Positions 15,886 to 24,576 of a DNA stretch of 64,000 nucleotides are shown here, one piece after another. The stretch is from Austwickia chelonae. GTDB lineage: Bacteria; Actinomycetota; Actinomycetes; Actinomycetales; Dermatophilaceae. The stretch is taken from positions 2,914,001 to 2,978,000 of the forward strand of contig NZ_CP031447.1 in NCBI RefSeq assembly GCF_003391095.1, read 5' to 3'. Under the pieces are notes generated by a model, which saw nothing but the letters and a program-made list of their open reading frames with translations, searched no databases and was not told where the DNA came from. The number at the start of each line of letters is the position of its first letter. Position 1 is the stretch's first letter. Both the position numbers and the translations under genes were made by a program.

Positions 15886-17877
15886 ATGAGTCCGCGCGAC
15901 GACGAGCCCGACCGGTACGCCGGCGAGACCCGTGCGGAACGCCGACGCCGACTCCAGTCGGAAGCTGCCTGGTCGACCCCGTCATGGCCGCCGACCCCCG
16001 ATCTGCATCCGAGCCCGCCTGCGCACGAGCCCAGCCCGTACGACCCGCTGCCCTACGGCGTACACGCCTACCCGGACATCGAGGACGCCGTCGTCGAGGA
16101 ATACGTCGAGGACCCGCTGCCTCCCGGGTATGGTGCCGCGCCGAGCGCCGACCCGTACCACGACCCGTGGGAGTCCATCGAAACCTTCGTGGAGGAGCCG
16201 CCGCTGCCCCCGCAGGCTCCCGTCCCTTATCCGGACGAGCCGGTGGAAGTGCATGTACCGGCCGACGAACCCGCGCCGCCCCCGGAGAACCCTGCGGGAC
16301 CGGACGCACCGGGTGGCCGCCATGTCGCCCATCGTGCCTACGGGGGACGCCCTGCACCGCTCCCGCCCGCGCCGGAGGCCTCCGCCCCGTGGCCGGCCGA
16401 GGACGCCGACAAGGCACCGGTCGCTGCGGCGGGCCCGGGCGATGTCGACAGGCCCCAGCCCGAGAGCACCGGCGACGACCCGCACCCGGACACTCCAGAA
16501 GCAGCAGCGCCGGAGAAGTCGCCCTCAGAACCTGACACCACCGCGCCCATCGCCGCGCTCACCGAGGAGAAGGATCCCGCCGCAGCCGCTGCTGCACTCC
16601 AGCTCCTGGCCGCCAAAGCTGCCGCCGAACGCCTCACCGGACCCCGCGCCGCCATCACCGACGGCACCCCCGAGCCGACCACCGCTGAACGCTCCCCGGT
16701 CTGGTCCGAACGGGCCCGGCGCGCTTCCGAACGGATGGCCGCCGACAAGCTCGCGGCCACCCGGATGGCCGCCGTCCGGGCGGCCGCCGCCCAACGCGCC
16801 ACCCAGATCGAAGCCGCGAAAAATGGTGCTCCGCTCAGTCCCTCGCCCGAATCTCCCGTATCGACGACGCCCTCCGAGGTCCCGGCCTCTGGAGGAGACG
16901 ACCACCCGAACGACCCGGACGGCAGCGCACCTGCGGCGCCCGCCGTCCCCCCAGCGCCGAAGCAGAAGAAGCCCCCGAAGCAGAAGAAGCCCCCGAAGCA
17001 GAAGAAGCCGAAGAAGGTCACCCCCACCTGGGCGAAGATCGCGTTCGGCGGTGCCACCGTCCTCGTCCTCGCCTTCGGTGCCACTCTCACCGCGCGGAAT
17101 CTCGGCGTCCTCAGCTCCCTGGGCGGGCTCTCCCCCACGCCCAGCGCCACCAGTCTGCCGACCACCGCGCAGGAATCCCCCACGGCGAGCCCCACCACGG
17201 CCAACCCCACCAACGGCGGAGCAGTCCCTGCCGCGATGGCCTGCGACCCCGCCTCCTGGGCGGGCAAGCTCGCCGACGAAGCTGCCTCGAAAGAGTTCAC
17301 CGCTTCAGCCGTCGCCGAGGCCTACTGCCTGACCGCAGGCACTGTCCGCGACATCGGATTCACCTCTCTCGCAGCCCGCCGACAAGCCGGAAACCCTTAT
17401 AAAGCAACCGAATTCGATGCCGCGGCGGCTTATCTCTCACCGGATCTGCGCACCCAGTGGCAGAAGGATGTCGCCACTCTGGTGAGCTCCCAGGACCCTG
17501 CCGGGGAGGCCGGACGCCGGATCTCCGCACTGACCCGCCTGTCCTGGGACAACCAGACCTTGAAATTCGACCCGAATGCGAAGAGCTGGGCCACCGATTT
17601 CGCTGTCGGACGCCCCGTCACCTGGACCGCGAAAGGCACCGACGGAGTATCCCGACTCGGTCTGGGCTTCGAGACCGGCATCGTCACCCACATGGTCGAC
17701 AGCGCGGGGAAGCCCCAGCAGCAGATCCTCAAACGGACCTACCGGATCGCCCTGATCAAAGCCCAAGGCCCCAAGCCCTGGCTGATCGACGCCTACCAGG
17801 TGACCGAACAGACCGCCGCACTGTCGACCCAGACCGTCACCCCGACCACCAGCGCACGCACCAGCTCACGGCGATGA
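15886..17877 (+). CDS. single-pass membrane protein with long low-complexity cytoplasmic tail
   Basis: I do not recognise this 663-residue protein. ATG 15886 follows a strong AGGAGGGAA site. Residues 1-~375 are Pro/Ala/Glu-rich and probably disordered, ending in a Lys-rich repeat (PPKQKK three times). A hydrophobic segment (FGGATVLVLAFGATL) then anchors the protein, followed by a Ser/Thr/Pro linker and an external C-terminal domain of ~200 residues beginning ACDPASW. Topology is inferred from the positive residues before the membrane segment. Soluble external domains of this layout occur in actinobacterial cell-envelope proteins, but no function can be assigned. Confidence 0.75.
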   Translation: MSPRDDEPDRYAGETRAERRRRLQSEAAWSTPSWPPTPDLHPSPPAHEPSPYDPLPYGVHAYPDIEDAVVEEYVEDPLPPGYGAAPSADPYHDPWESIETFVEEPPLPPQAPVPYPDEPVEVHVPADEPAPPPENPAGPDAPGGRHVAHRAYGGRPAPLPPAPEASAPWPAEDADKAPVAAAGPGDVDRPQPESTGDDPHPDTPEAAAPEKSPSEPDTTAPIAALTEEKDPAAAAAALQLLAAKAAAERLTGPRAAITDGTPEPTTAERSPVWSERARRASERMAADKLAATRMAAVRAAAAQRATQIEAAKNGAPLSPSPESPVSTTPSEVPASGGDDHPNDPDGSAPAAPAVPPAPKQKKPPKQKKPPKQKKPKKVTPTWAKIAFGGATVLVLAFGATLTARNLGVLSSLGGLSPTPSATSLPTTAQESPTASPTTANPTNGGAVPAAMACDPASWAGKLADEAASKEFTASAVAEAYCLTAGTVRDIGFTSLAARRQAGNPYKATEFDAAAAYLSPDLRTQWQKDVATLVSSQDPAGEAGRRISALTRLSWDNQTLKFDPNAKSWATDFAVGRPVTWTAKGTDGVSRLGLGFETGIVTHMVDSAGKPQQQILKRTYRIALIKAQGPKPWLIDAYQVTEQTAALSTQTVTPTTSARTSSRR

Positions 17878-17921
17878 GGCCCCCACCCTGCGGAGGAAGG
17901 GCATAACGGAGGAGAACATCC

Positions 17922-18836
17922 TTGACGATCCCTGACTTTCAGACCTGTATGCGGCCCTGTCTGGCGATGCTGGCCGAGCGAGGACGAATGCGCTCCCGCG
18001 AGGTGAAGAACGCCATCGCCGACGTCTTCAACCTCGCCGACGAGGAACGGGCTCGCCTGCTGACCAGCGGCAGGCAGCGGATGATCGACAACCGCGTCGC
18101 CTGGGCACTGACCTATCTCACCCAGGCAGGCCTTCTGAGTCGCCCGCAACGTGGCTACGTCGAGATCACCGATGCCGGCCGCCAAGCCCTTGCCGCCAAC
18201 CCTGACCGCATCGACCGGAAGACCCTCGAAGCATTTCCGGCCTACCGCACCTTCCGCGAGCGCGCCCGAGACACCGCGCCGGCCGTCGCCGATCTTCCCG
18301 GCGGTGTCGAGAGCGCAGCGACCCCTGAGGAGTTGAGCGCTGCCGCGGTGAAGGAGAACCAGAATTCCCTCGAAGGCGGGGTCCTCGACCGAGCGTTGGC
18401 TCTCTCACCGATCGGGTTCGAAGACCTGGTCATCGCCTTGCTCGCGAGGATGGGCTATGGGCGAGCGGGATCGGTGGAACGTACCAGTGCCACCGGTGAT
18501 GCCGGCGTGGACGGCATCATCAGTCAGGACCCGTTGGGGCTGGACCGGATCTACGTGCAGGCCAAGCGATATGCCACCGATCGTGTCATCGATCGCCCGA
18601 GGATCCATGAGTTCGCCGGGGCGCTGCTGGGCAAGCAGGGTGATCGGGGCGTCTACATCACGACGTCGCGGTTCTCGTCAGGTGCGCGTCAGGAGGCCGA
18701 CCGCATCAATGCCCGTATCGAGCTGATCGACGGAGCTCGTCTGGCAGAGTTGCTCGTGCAGTACAAGGTGGGTGTCCAGACCGACCAGACCTTCGAGTTG
18801 CTCCGGATGGACGAGGACTTCTTCGACACCCTCTGA
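17922..18836 (+). CDS. mrr: Mrr-type restriction endonuclease
   Basis: A type IV, modification-dependent restriction enzyme cutting methylated DNA. Residues ~1-95 form the Mrr N-terminal winged helix (EVKNAIADVF, YLTQAGLLSRPQRGYVEIT). Residues ~160-280 form the Mrr catalytic domain with a PD-(D/E)XK-type site: Glu167 in FEDLV, Asp197 in GVDGII, and Gln213/Lys215 in YVQAKRY, the Q-x-K variant usual for Mrr. The 304-residue length is normal. It starts with TTG 17922 behind GGAGGAG. No methyltransferase is adjacent, as expected for type IV. Confidence 0.92.
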   Translation: MTIPDFQTCMRPCLAMLAERGRMRSREVKNAIADVFNLADEERARLLTSGRQRMIDNRVAWALTYLTQAGLLSRPQRGYVEITDAGRQALAANPDRIDRKTLEAFPAYRTFRERARDTAPAVADLPGGVESAATPEELSAAAVKENQNSLEGGVLDRALALSPIGFEDLVIALLARMGYGRAGSVERTSATGDAGVDGIISQDPLGLDRIYVQAKRYATDRVIDRPRIHEFAGALLGKQGDRGVYITTSRFSSGARQEADRINARIELIDGARLAELLVQYKVGVQTDQTFELLRMDEDFFDTL

Positions 18837-18914
18837 GCGTGGAGAAACGACAGGGCGTACGGTGCTGGGTGTTCCGCCCCCCCGAACCTGCGCCTGTGGA
18901 GGTCCTGCACCGCG

Positions 18915-19763
18915 ATGCCTGAAGGTCACGTCATCCACCGACTTGCCTCGTCGTACACGGAGGCCTTCGCCGGGCAGCCGACCCGCAGCAGCAGCCCGCA
19001 GGGCCGGTTCACCGATTCCGCTGTGTTGATCGACGGCCGTCCGCTGGACGCAGCAGAGGCCTATGGCAAGCATCTGTTCTGCCATTTCGGGCCGGACATC
19101 GTGCACATCCATCTGGGCATGGCCGGCAAGACCACCTTGCACCGGGCTCCGCAGGACGGCGGTGACCTGCCGGACGACCGGCCGGTGACCGGTGCCGTCC
19201 GGTGGCGGCTGGAGAATGACGACGCCTGGTGCGATCTGCGTGGACCGGCGATCTGCCGACTCATCGACGACGACGCCCGCCGGGTCGTCCTGGCCAGGCT
19301 GGGGCCCGACCCGTTGCGGACGGACGCCGAGCCGGATCAGGCGTGGGGGCGCGTCCACCGGTCGAAGCGGTCGATCGCCGAGCTGCTCATGGACCAGAAG
19401 ATCTTCGCCGGGGTCGGCAACATCTTCCGCGCCGAGGTGCTCTACCGGGCGGGCCTGGACCCGATGCTGCCCGGGACGGCGCTGAGCCGGGCAGAGTTCG
19501 ACCAGATCTGGGACGACCTGGTCGAACTGATGGCCTACGCGGTCCGGCACGGACGGATCGACACCGTCCGGGAGGAGCACTCCCCCGAGGCCACCGGGCG
19601 GGCACCGCGCCAGGACCGGCACGGCGGCGAGGTCTACGTCTACCGGCGGGCCACCCTGCCCTGCCATGTGTGCGACACCCCGGTACGCACCGTGGCGGTC
19701 GCCCAACGGAATCTGTTCTGGTGCCCGGGGTGCCAACCCGAACCGGCAGGGACCCGGGCCTGA
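18915..19763 (+). CDS. nei: Fpg/Nei-family DNA glycosylase (Nei2-like)
   Basis: A bifunctional DNA glycosylase/AP lyase removing oxidised bases. The mature N-terminus PEGH after Met (Pro2 nucleophile, Glu3) is the actinobacterial Nei2 form. HIHLGMAGK, DQKIFAGVGNIFRAEVLY (helix-two-turn-helix) and a C-terminal Cys4 zinc finger (CHVC and CPGC) are all intact. The 282-residue length fits. It starts 78 bp after mrr on the same strand; the gap has no strong terminator, so both may share a transcript. Confidence 0.92.
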   Translation: MPEGHVIHRLASSYTEAFAGQPTRSSSPQGRFTDSAVLIDGRPLDAAEAYGKHLFCHFGPDIVHIHLGMAGKTTLHRAPQDGGDLPDDRPVTGAVRWRLENDDAWCDLRGPAICRLIDDDARRVVLARLGPDPLRTDAEPDQAWGRVHRSKRSIAELLMDQKIFAGVGNIFRAEVLYRAGLDPMLPGTALSRAEFDQIWDDLVELMAYAVRHGRIDTVREEHSPEATGRAPRQDRHGGEVYVYRRATLPCHVCDTPVRTVAVAQRNLFWCPGCQPEPAGTRA

Positions 19764-19895
19764 CGCGCTGAGGCCCCTGGCAGCCGACGGATCCGCCCGC
19801 CCCGGCGAGTTATCCAGCGCACAGCATGAATCACGTACTCCACCAAGTTGATTCTGGGAGAATTGGGGGTCGTCGAGCGGAAGGGACCACCCGTC

Positions 19896-21006
19896 ATGCG
19901 GATCGGGATCCTCGGCTCCGGAGCAAGCGCGACGCTCCTGGCCACTTCTTTGGCACGATCCGTCGAAGGGCTCGAACTCTTCTGCTTCGACGACCACCCT
20001 CCACGAGCAGACGGGCAAGGTCGACCGCGCCGACCGCTCCCCGTCGGGCATCACCGTGTTCCCCCGGCACAGCGCCCCTGTCGCGGGCCTGTCACGGGTG
20101 TACCTCTGTCGGGGCCTGCACGAACCGAAGATCCCCGAGACGTTCACCCACATCGCCGACCATCCGGATGTCATCACCGACCCGTACCCGTTGCCCGACA
20201 CCATGGCGCGGCTCGCCGGAGGTGACCTGCTGGTCGTCGGGACGAATCTCAGCGCCATCGAGATAGCCCTCGACCTGGCCGACCGGGGAAGCACCGTGAC
20301 CATGGCCTCCCGGAACGGTCTCCTCCCGAGTGTCCGGCGGGTGCTGCCCGACGACCTCGACCTGCTCGATGCTTGGCGACGCCGATTGGCCGATGGTCTC
20401 CCGTCCTCCGCAGAACAGGCCGCTCAGCTGATCGCCCGGAACGCCGAAGAGCTCGGCCGCCCCTTCCCCCAGGACGACCCCGGTTCGTTCACCCCGGCGG
20501 CGCTGCTGGAGAAGGAGATCGATGCCTGTCTCGGCGACAACCACTGGTCCGAGCTGATCATCCCGCTGTCGCGGGTACTGAACCGTTCTCCCGAAGCTGC
20601 CCGGCCCGGCGGCGAGGCGATGGAAGGCCCGCCGCTGCGCCGCTACACCAATGCGATTCCGCTCGACACCGCCTACCGGCTGCAGGGCGCCCTCGGCCGG
20701 GGATCCGTCACGATCACCACCATCGGCCCGACCCTGGAGGCCGGGGCGCTCGCCGATTTCCGGTTGGACGACCCGGGCCGCCTCCGCCGGTTCGACGCCG
20801 TGGTCCTCGCCTGCGGGTGGGAACTGCCCGGTCCGATACCTGGGTTCCCCGACCAGTGGGTGAGCAGCCACCCGTCGGATCTGCGACAGCCCGGGCCGTG
20901 GACCGTCCCGATCGGGATCGAGGCCCACCATGTCCTCGCCGTGCCGAACGCCTTGTTCGCCACCGAAGACCAGATCCACGGGTTGGCGACGGCCGGCCTG
21001 CTGTGA
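19896..21006 (+). pseudogene. FAD/NAD(P)-binding protein, frameshifted
   Basis: ATG 19896 opens MRIGILGSGASATLLAT, the dinucleotide-binding loop of FAD/NAD(P)-binding oxidoreductases, and runs to FCFDDHP near 20000. The downstream homology (LHEQTGKVDRADRSPSGITV, later GGDLLVVGTNLSAIEIALDL and VVLACGW) is in another frame, joined by a single shift around 19990-20003. The rest is intact to 21006. Either a recent frameshift inactivated the gene, or the sequence has a one-base error; nothing suggests programmed frameshifting. Restored, the protein would be ~370 residues with two Rossmann loops. Confidence 0.75.
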
Positions 21007-21206
21007 TCCCCTCCCCTGCGGAGGCCTTTCCCCGACGTTCCGTCCGCCACGCCCAGATCGCCGTCCGGCGCGCCGGGCGGCCGACACACCTGGCCCGGAC
21101 CCGGCGGTGCCCGTACAGTCGAAGGAACAGCCCGCCGTTGGGTACTCCTCCCCTCTCCGGGGAGATCCGCCGGGCTCCGGACCTGACGACGGTGAGGAGA
21201 GCCGAC

Positions 21207-21449
21207 ATGATGTCCCCCCGGAACCTCTTGTCCCTCGGCGTGACTCGACCGCACAATCCCGAGACCGCCGCGACGTCCCAGCCGGAACTGCGCAACCTGG
21301 TCTTCCTCTGCCTGCTCGTCGGCGCATCCTTCTTCGCCTGGGCCACCTGGGTCACCACCAGCGGCCCGTGGCAGGCGATCCTCTACATGGGCACCGGCGC
21401 ACTGCTCATGCTGGCCCACGAAGCCGCCGCCGGGATACGACGTCCCTGA
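21207..21449 (+). CDS. small membrane protein, 80 residues
   Basis: The start at ATG 21207 has GAGGAG upstream. After a ~28-residue polar N-terminus come two hydrophobic segments (NLVFLCLLVGASFFAWATW and WQAILYMGTGALLMLAHEAA), suggesting a two-pass hairpin in the membrane with a very short tail. No family recognised and no obvious partner: it lies between the frameshifted oxidoreductase and the toxin-antitoxin pair. Confidence 0.6.
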   Translation: MMSPRNLLSLGVTRPHNPETAATSQPELRNLVFLCLLVGASFFAWATWVTTSGPWQAILYMGTGALLMLAHEAAAGIRRP

Positions 21450-21490
21450 CCTCGGTCTTCTACCTATGCTTTCCTCACATCCCATTCGGA

Positions 21491-21516
21491 TTGACAGTTC
21501 GGATCATATTCCGAAC
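21491..21516 (+). promoter_or_regulatory. toxin-antitoxin promoter with palindromic operator
   Basis: TTGACA at 21491-21496 is a consensus -35 box. It is immediately followed by a perfect inverted repeat GTTCGGA-N6-TCCGAAC (21497-21516), and a further half-site ATTCGGA lies at 21484-21490. The antitoxin start is 11 bases downstream. This is the usual position for autorepression by the antitoxin. Confidence 0.75.
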
Positions 21517-21526
21517 ACTGGAGTGC

Positions 21527-22027
21527 ATGTCCTTGGCACATCCCGCCACCGAGGTGAAGTCGTCCGAGCTGTCCAAAAATAGCGCTGCTGTCTTTCGCTC
21601 GGCCGAACACGGGCCAGTCGTCATCACCCGCCGCGACGGCGAGCCGCTCGTCCTCAGCACCGCAGCAGAACGTGAACGCCACGATCTCGCACTGCGCATT
21701 GCAGCCGACCTCGTAGCTGCTTCCCTGGGCTCGAACGAAATTCCCTTCACCCAACGTCTCTGCGACCGTTTTCCCTGGCTCGCTATGCTCCCGGAAAGCG
21801 ACCAGGCCAAGTTCGGAGAAGAGATCATCACCATTGCGCGTGGATGCGCAGCCGTCAGAGACTTCGGCCCCTTCCTGGATCGGTTCCTCGCCTGGCAGGA
21901 CCTGGCAAAGAACAGCACCACCGGAGAACCGCTCACCGAGGAGGACTGGGACGCCGAAGCCGAAGCTTTCGGCGAGGAATCCCGCGAGTGGGCAGATGCC
22001 TCACTGTCGATCGCAGCCTGGCAATGA
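21527..22027 (+). CDS. Phd/YefM-like antitoxin with long C-terminal extension
   Basis: Residues ~8-50 (TEVKSSELSKNSAAVF, then GPVVITRRDGEPLVLST) match the prevent-host-death DNA-binding fold. The protein continues for another ~115 residues, making 166 in all, about twice a typical Phd/YefM. The extension is acidic (SNEIPFTQRLCDRFPWL, EPLTEEDWDAEAEAFGEES) and probably holds the toxin-neutralising part. CTGGAG lies five bases before ATG 21527. The stop overlaps the toxin start (ATGA, 22024-22027), so the pair is translationally coupled. The antitoxin and toxin likely repress their own promoter at the palindrome just upstream. Confidence 0.82.
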   Translation: MSLAHPATEVKSSELSKNSAAVFRSAEHGPVVITRRDGEPLVLSTAAERERHDLALRIAADLVAASLGSNEIPFTQRLCDRFPWLAMLPESDQAKFGEEIITIARGCAAVRDFGPFLDRFLAWQDLAKNSTTGEPLTEEDWDAEAEAFGEESREWADASLSIAAWQ

Positions 22028-22365
22028 TCAGGAAACCGCAACGCGGAGAGGTTTACTGGGTCGATTTTGATCCGGCGCGAGGCTCCGAGCAGGCCGGGCA
22101 TCGGCCAGCTGTGGTCATCTCCGTAAATTCATTCAACAGCAGATTCCCCACCGTGGTCGTCGCAGCCGTCACCACCACGACCAAACGGTCGAAACTCGGC
22201 GTCCTCCTCCCCGCCGGACAGCCTTGCGAGCAGGAATCAATGGTGATGCCCTGGCAAGTCCTGACGGTGGATCAGTCTCGGCTCGATGGACAGATCGGCG
22301 CCCTGAACGAGGAACAGGTGCGAGAGCTGAACCGCACATTGATGCTGTGCTGGGGACTCACCTGA
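22024..22365 (+). CDS. mazF: MazF/PemK-family mRNA interferase toxin
   Basis: This sequence-specific endoribonuclease toxin has 113 residues. IRKPQRGEVYWVDFDPARGSEQAGHRP carries the first active-site strand with conserved Gly-Glu-Val and the Arg of HRP; SKLGVLLPAG and QVLTVDQSRL follow the family pattern (conserved Thr/Ser and Asp). It is coupled to the antitoxin by an ATGA overlap. A MazF toxin paired with a Phd-like rather than a MazE-like antitoxin is a less common pairing. It converges on the MFS gene 45 bp away. Confidence 0.92.
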   Translation: MIRKPQRGEVYWVDFDPARGSEQAGHRPAVVISVNSFNSRFPTVVVAAVTTTTKRSKLGVLLPAGQPCEQESMVMPWQVLTVDQSRLDGQIGALNEEQVRELNRTLMLCWGLT

Positions 22366-22410
22366 ACCTGGATCTGATCTTCCCCGCCAGGTCCGACCGA
22401 GACCCGACCG

Positions 22411-23643
22411 TCACGGCTGTTCGGCCGCGGCCCGGGCTGCGCGCGCCGGGAAGCTCTCCCGGGCCGGTATCCAGGCGATGACGGCGACGACGGACAGTAC
22501 CGCGGTGACCCCGAAGGCCCAGCCGAAGCCGTACCGGTCGGCGATCAGCCCGGCCAGGACAGGCCCGACGATCGACCCGGAGTCCAAGGACATCTGGAAA
22601 GCGGCCAGGACTTTACCGCCATTGCGGTCGTGCCCGACGATGTCGGCGACGGTGGCCTGTTGGCCGGGCCCGATGGCTCCTGAGCCGACCCCGGCGAGCA
22701 GGGAGACGACGAGCAGCGCGATCACGCTGTGGGAGAGCCCGATCACCGCAGTGGCCGCCCCGTTGACCAGGAGACCTCCGATGACCAGGGGTTTGCGTCC
22801 GATCTCGTCGACCAGCCGTCCGGCCAGCGGGAGCATCACCGCATTGCCGACGGCGAAGACCGTCAGGGCCACGCCGGCCCAGCCGACGCCCATCCCGGGC
22901 ACGGTGCTCGCGAACAGTGGGAGCAGGGCGACGCGCAGACCGAAGTTCGCCCATCCGTGGCAGAAGGTCGACACCATCAACGCCCGGTAGGCGTTGTCGG
23001 CCCAGGCCTCACGCACCGTCATCACGGGTAGTGCCGGGGTGCCTGGTTTCGGCCGGAGTGCTTCCTCGCCGAGGAAGGCGGCGACGACGCCTGCGGCGGC
23101 CAGCAGGGTGAGTGCGTAGACCACGAAGGGCATGCGGAAGCCGAATCCGGACATGGCGGTGCCGAGCACCGGGCCGAGGATCCCGCCGATCAGGAAGCCT
23201 GATCCGTACAGGCTGGAGACCCGTCCGCGGATCGTGGGCGGGGACAGGCGGACGATCAACGCCGAGGCCGAGACGGTGAACATCGTCGAGCCGACGCCGC
23301 CGAGCCCGCGGAAGAGGAGCAGCTGCCAGTAGCCGGTGGCCAGGGCGCAGGCTCCGGTGGACAGGGCGACGATGAGGATGCCGGTCAGGTAGATCCGCCG
23401 TTCGCCGAGGCGGGCGATGAGCTGACCGCTGGCCGGGGCGAAGAGCAGACGCATCAGGGCGAAGACGCTGACGATCGCGGCGGCTGCCTGCACGCCGACG
23501 TCGAAGCTGTGCGCGTAGGCGGGCAGGATCGGGGAGACCAGTCCGAATCCGATGGCCACGCAGAAGGCGGCGGCCACGAGGACCCAGATCTCCCGGGGGA
23601 TGGGGGGGCGGGTGGTTTTCGCCACAGCGGGGGTGTCGTTCAT
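22411..23643 (-). CDS. MFS transporter (12-TM, DHA1-like)
   Basis: A 410-residue membrane transporter with about 12 hydrophobic segments. The N-half contains GQLIARLGERR (motif A-like) and GGVGSTMFTVSASALIV; GGILGPVLGTAMS in TM5 resembles motif C of drug:proton antiporters. A second motif A-like GRLVDEIGRKP occurs in the C-half. Substrate unknown; efflux of a small hydrophobic compound is the most likely role. The start at ATG 23643 is chosen because upstream codons are not hydrophobic and lack family likeness. No regulator is adjacent. Confidence 0.85.
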   Translation of the reverse strand: MNDTPAVAKTTRPPIPREIWVLVAAAFCVAIGFGLVSPILPAYAHSFDVGVQAAAAIVSVFALMRLLFAPASGQLIARLGERRIYLTGILIVALSTGACALATGYWQLLLFRGLGGVGSTMFTVSASALIVRLSPPTIRGRVSSLYGSGFLIGGILGPVLGTAMSGFGFRMPFVVYALTLLAAAGVVAAFLGEEALRPKPGTPALPVMTVREAWADNAYRALMVSTFCHGWANFGLRVALLPLFASTVPGMGVGWAGVALTVFAVGNAVMLPLAGRLVDEIGRKPLVIGGLLVNGAATAVIGLSHSVIALLVVSLLAGVGSGAIGPGQQATVADIVGHDRNGGKVLAAFQMSLDSGSIVGPVLAGLIADRYGFGWAFGVTAVLSVVAVIAWIPARESFPARAARAAAEQP

Positions 23644-23863
23644 CTCATCTGCCAGTGTGACGGACGCGGTCTGCGGGTACCTCTTCGACAGGCCGCCCCG
23701 GTCACGGAGTGGCTGGTGAGTCTGACCTCGAACGGGTGTATTTCCTGATCCGTCCGTGAGCACCCCGAAGCCTGTGCATTTCAGGAAAATCCTTCAAAGG
23801 CAAGCTCTTCCACCGATAGGGCACTGTCAGTCCGTCTCGGGCACCCCCTTCCGGAGGCATTGC

Positions 23864-24361
23864 ATGCGCATTCCCCCTTCGTCGCACCCGCAGCCGAATC
23901 CTCGTGAACACGCCGCTGCGACCCCGCCGCGTCCCACCTTGGTTCCGGTGACGGAGACCCCACCGCAGGAGGCCACGCGACGCACCCACCGGGTGGAACG
24001 CGGATCGCAGGTGGAGCAGCGCACCGAACGTTTCTCCGTGCTGAACGACTTCCGTTATCTGACCGACTCGGACAAGAGGATGCTGGCCGAGGTGACCGGG
24101 GAGCGCATCGAGCCGGGGTTCACCGACCGGGCAGGCCCGGCGAGCGCCTTCGCCTTGCAGGTGGCGCTGGATCGGCGTACCGGGCAGTTGGCGCCGCAGC
24201 AGGAGGTCACGAGTGTGTACCTGCGCAATGCGTCCGAGGCCTTGGAGCGGGCGAACGAGGGCCGGCGGGGGTTCACGAATCCGTACTCGGGGCAGGTCTT
24301 CGACCAGGCCATCTCCTGGTTGGACGCGCACGGACGGGCCCGGGCAGACATCCGGTTGTGA
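23864..24361 (+). CDS. hypothetical protein, 165 residues
   Basis: Start ATG 23864 is preceded by GGAGG at a good distance; an upstream in-frame start at 23756 is less supported. The first ~55 residues are Pro/His/Thr-rich and probably disordered. The C-terminal ~100 residues look folded (VLNDFRYLTDSDKRMLAEVTG, FALQVALDRRTGQL, then NPYSGQVFDQAISWLDAHG). No signal peptide or membrane segment. Family not recognised. Confidence 0.6.
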   Translation: MRIPPSSHPQPNPREHAAATPPRPTLVPVTETPPQEATRRTHRVERGSQVEQRTERFSVLNDFRYLTDSDKRMLAEVTGERIEPGFTDRAGPASAFALQVALDRRTGQLAPQQEVTSVYLRNASEALERANEGRRGFTNPYSGQVFDQAISWLDAHGRARADIRL

Positions 24362-24402
24362 CCGTCATCCAACCATAATTGCCATCCCACTCCCCTTATC
24401 AA

Positions 24403-24438
24403 ATAGCGAATGTTATTCTGTCGCAACATATTCGCTAT
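24403..24438. promoter_or_regulatory. inverted repeat upstream of the secreted protease
   Basis: A perfect 9-bp repeat, ATAGCGAAT / ATTCGCTAT (24403-24411 and 24430-24438), sits in a locally AT-rich stretch 139 bp before the protease start. It could be an operator or part of a 5' UTR hairpin. Confidence 0.5.
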
Positions 24439-24576
24439 GTCGCTCCGGCTTGCGGAAACAGGTGTGCCCAAGTAGACGCTGCGCTCTCGGGGGCCTCACA
24501 TGACATCTCGTCGCGTCTGTTTCGTGCTGCCCGTCGACCCGGTGGATCCCTACCGAACTCGACCTGAGGAATCGCC

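Noticed and set aside
19896-20225. Programmed frameshifting in the FAD/NAD(P)-binding gene
   Set aside because: No slippery sequence, no downstream stem-loop or internal Shine-Dalgarno of the usual kind was seen at the frame change.
18678-20303. A 541-codon minus-strand frame covering mrr, nei and the oxidoreductase
   Set aside because: It spans several well-supported plus-strand genes and has no family resemblance.
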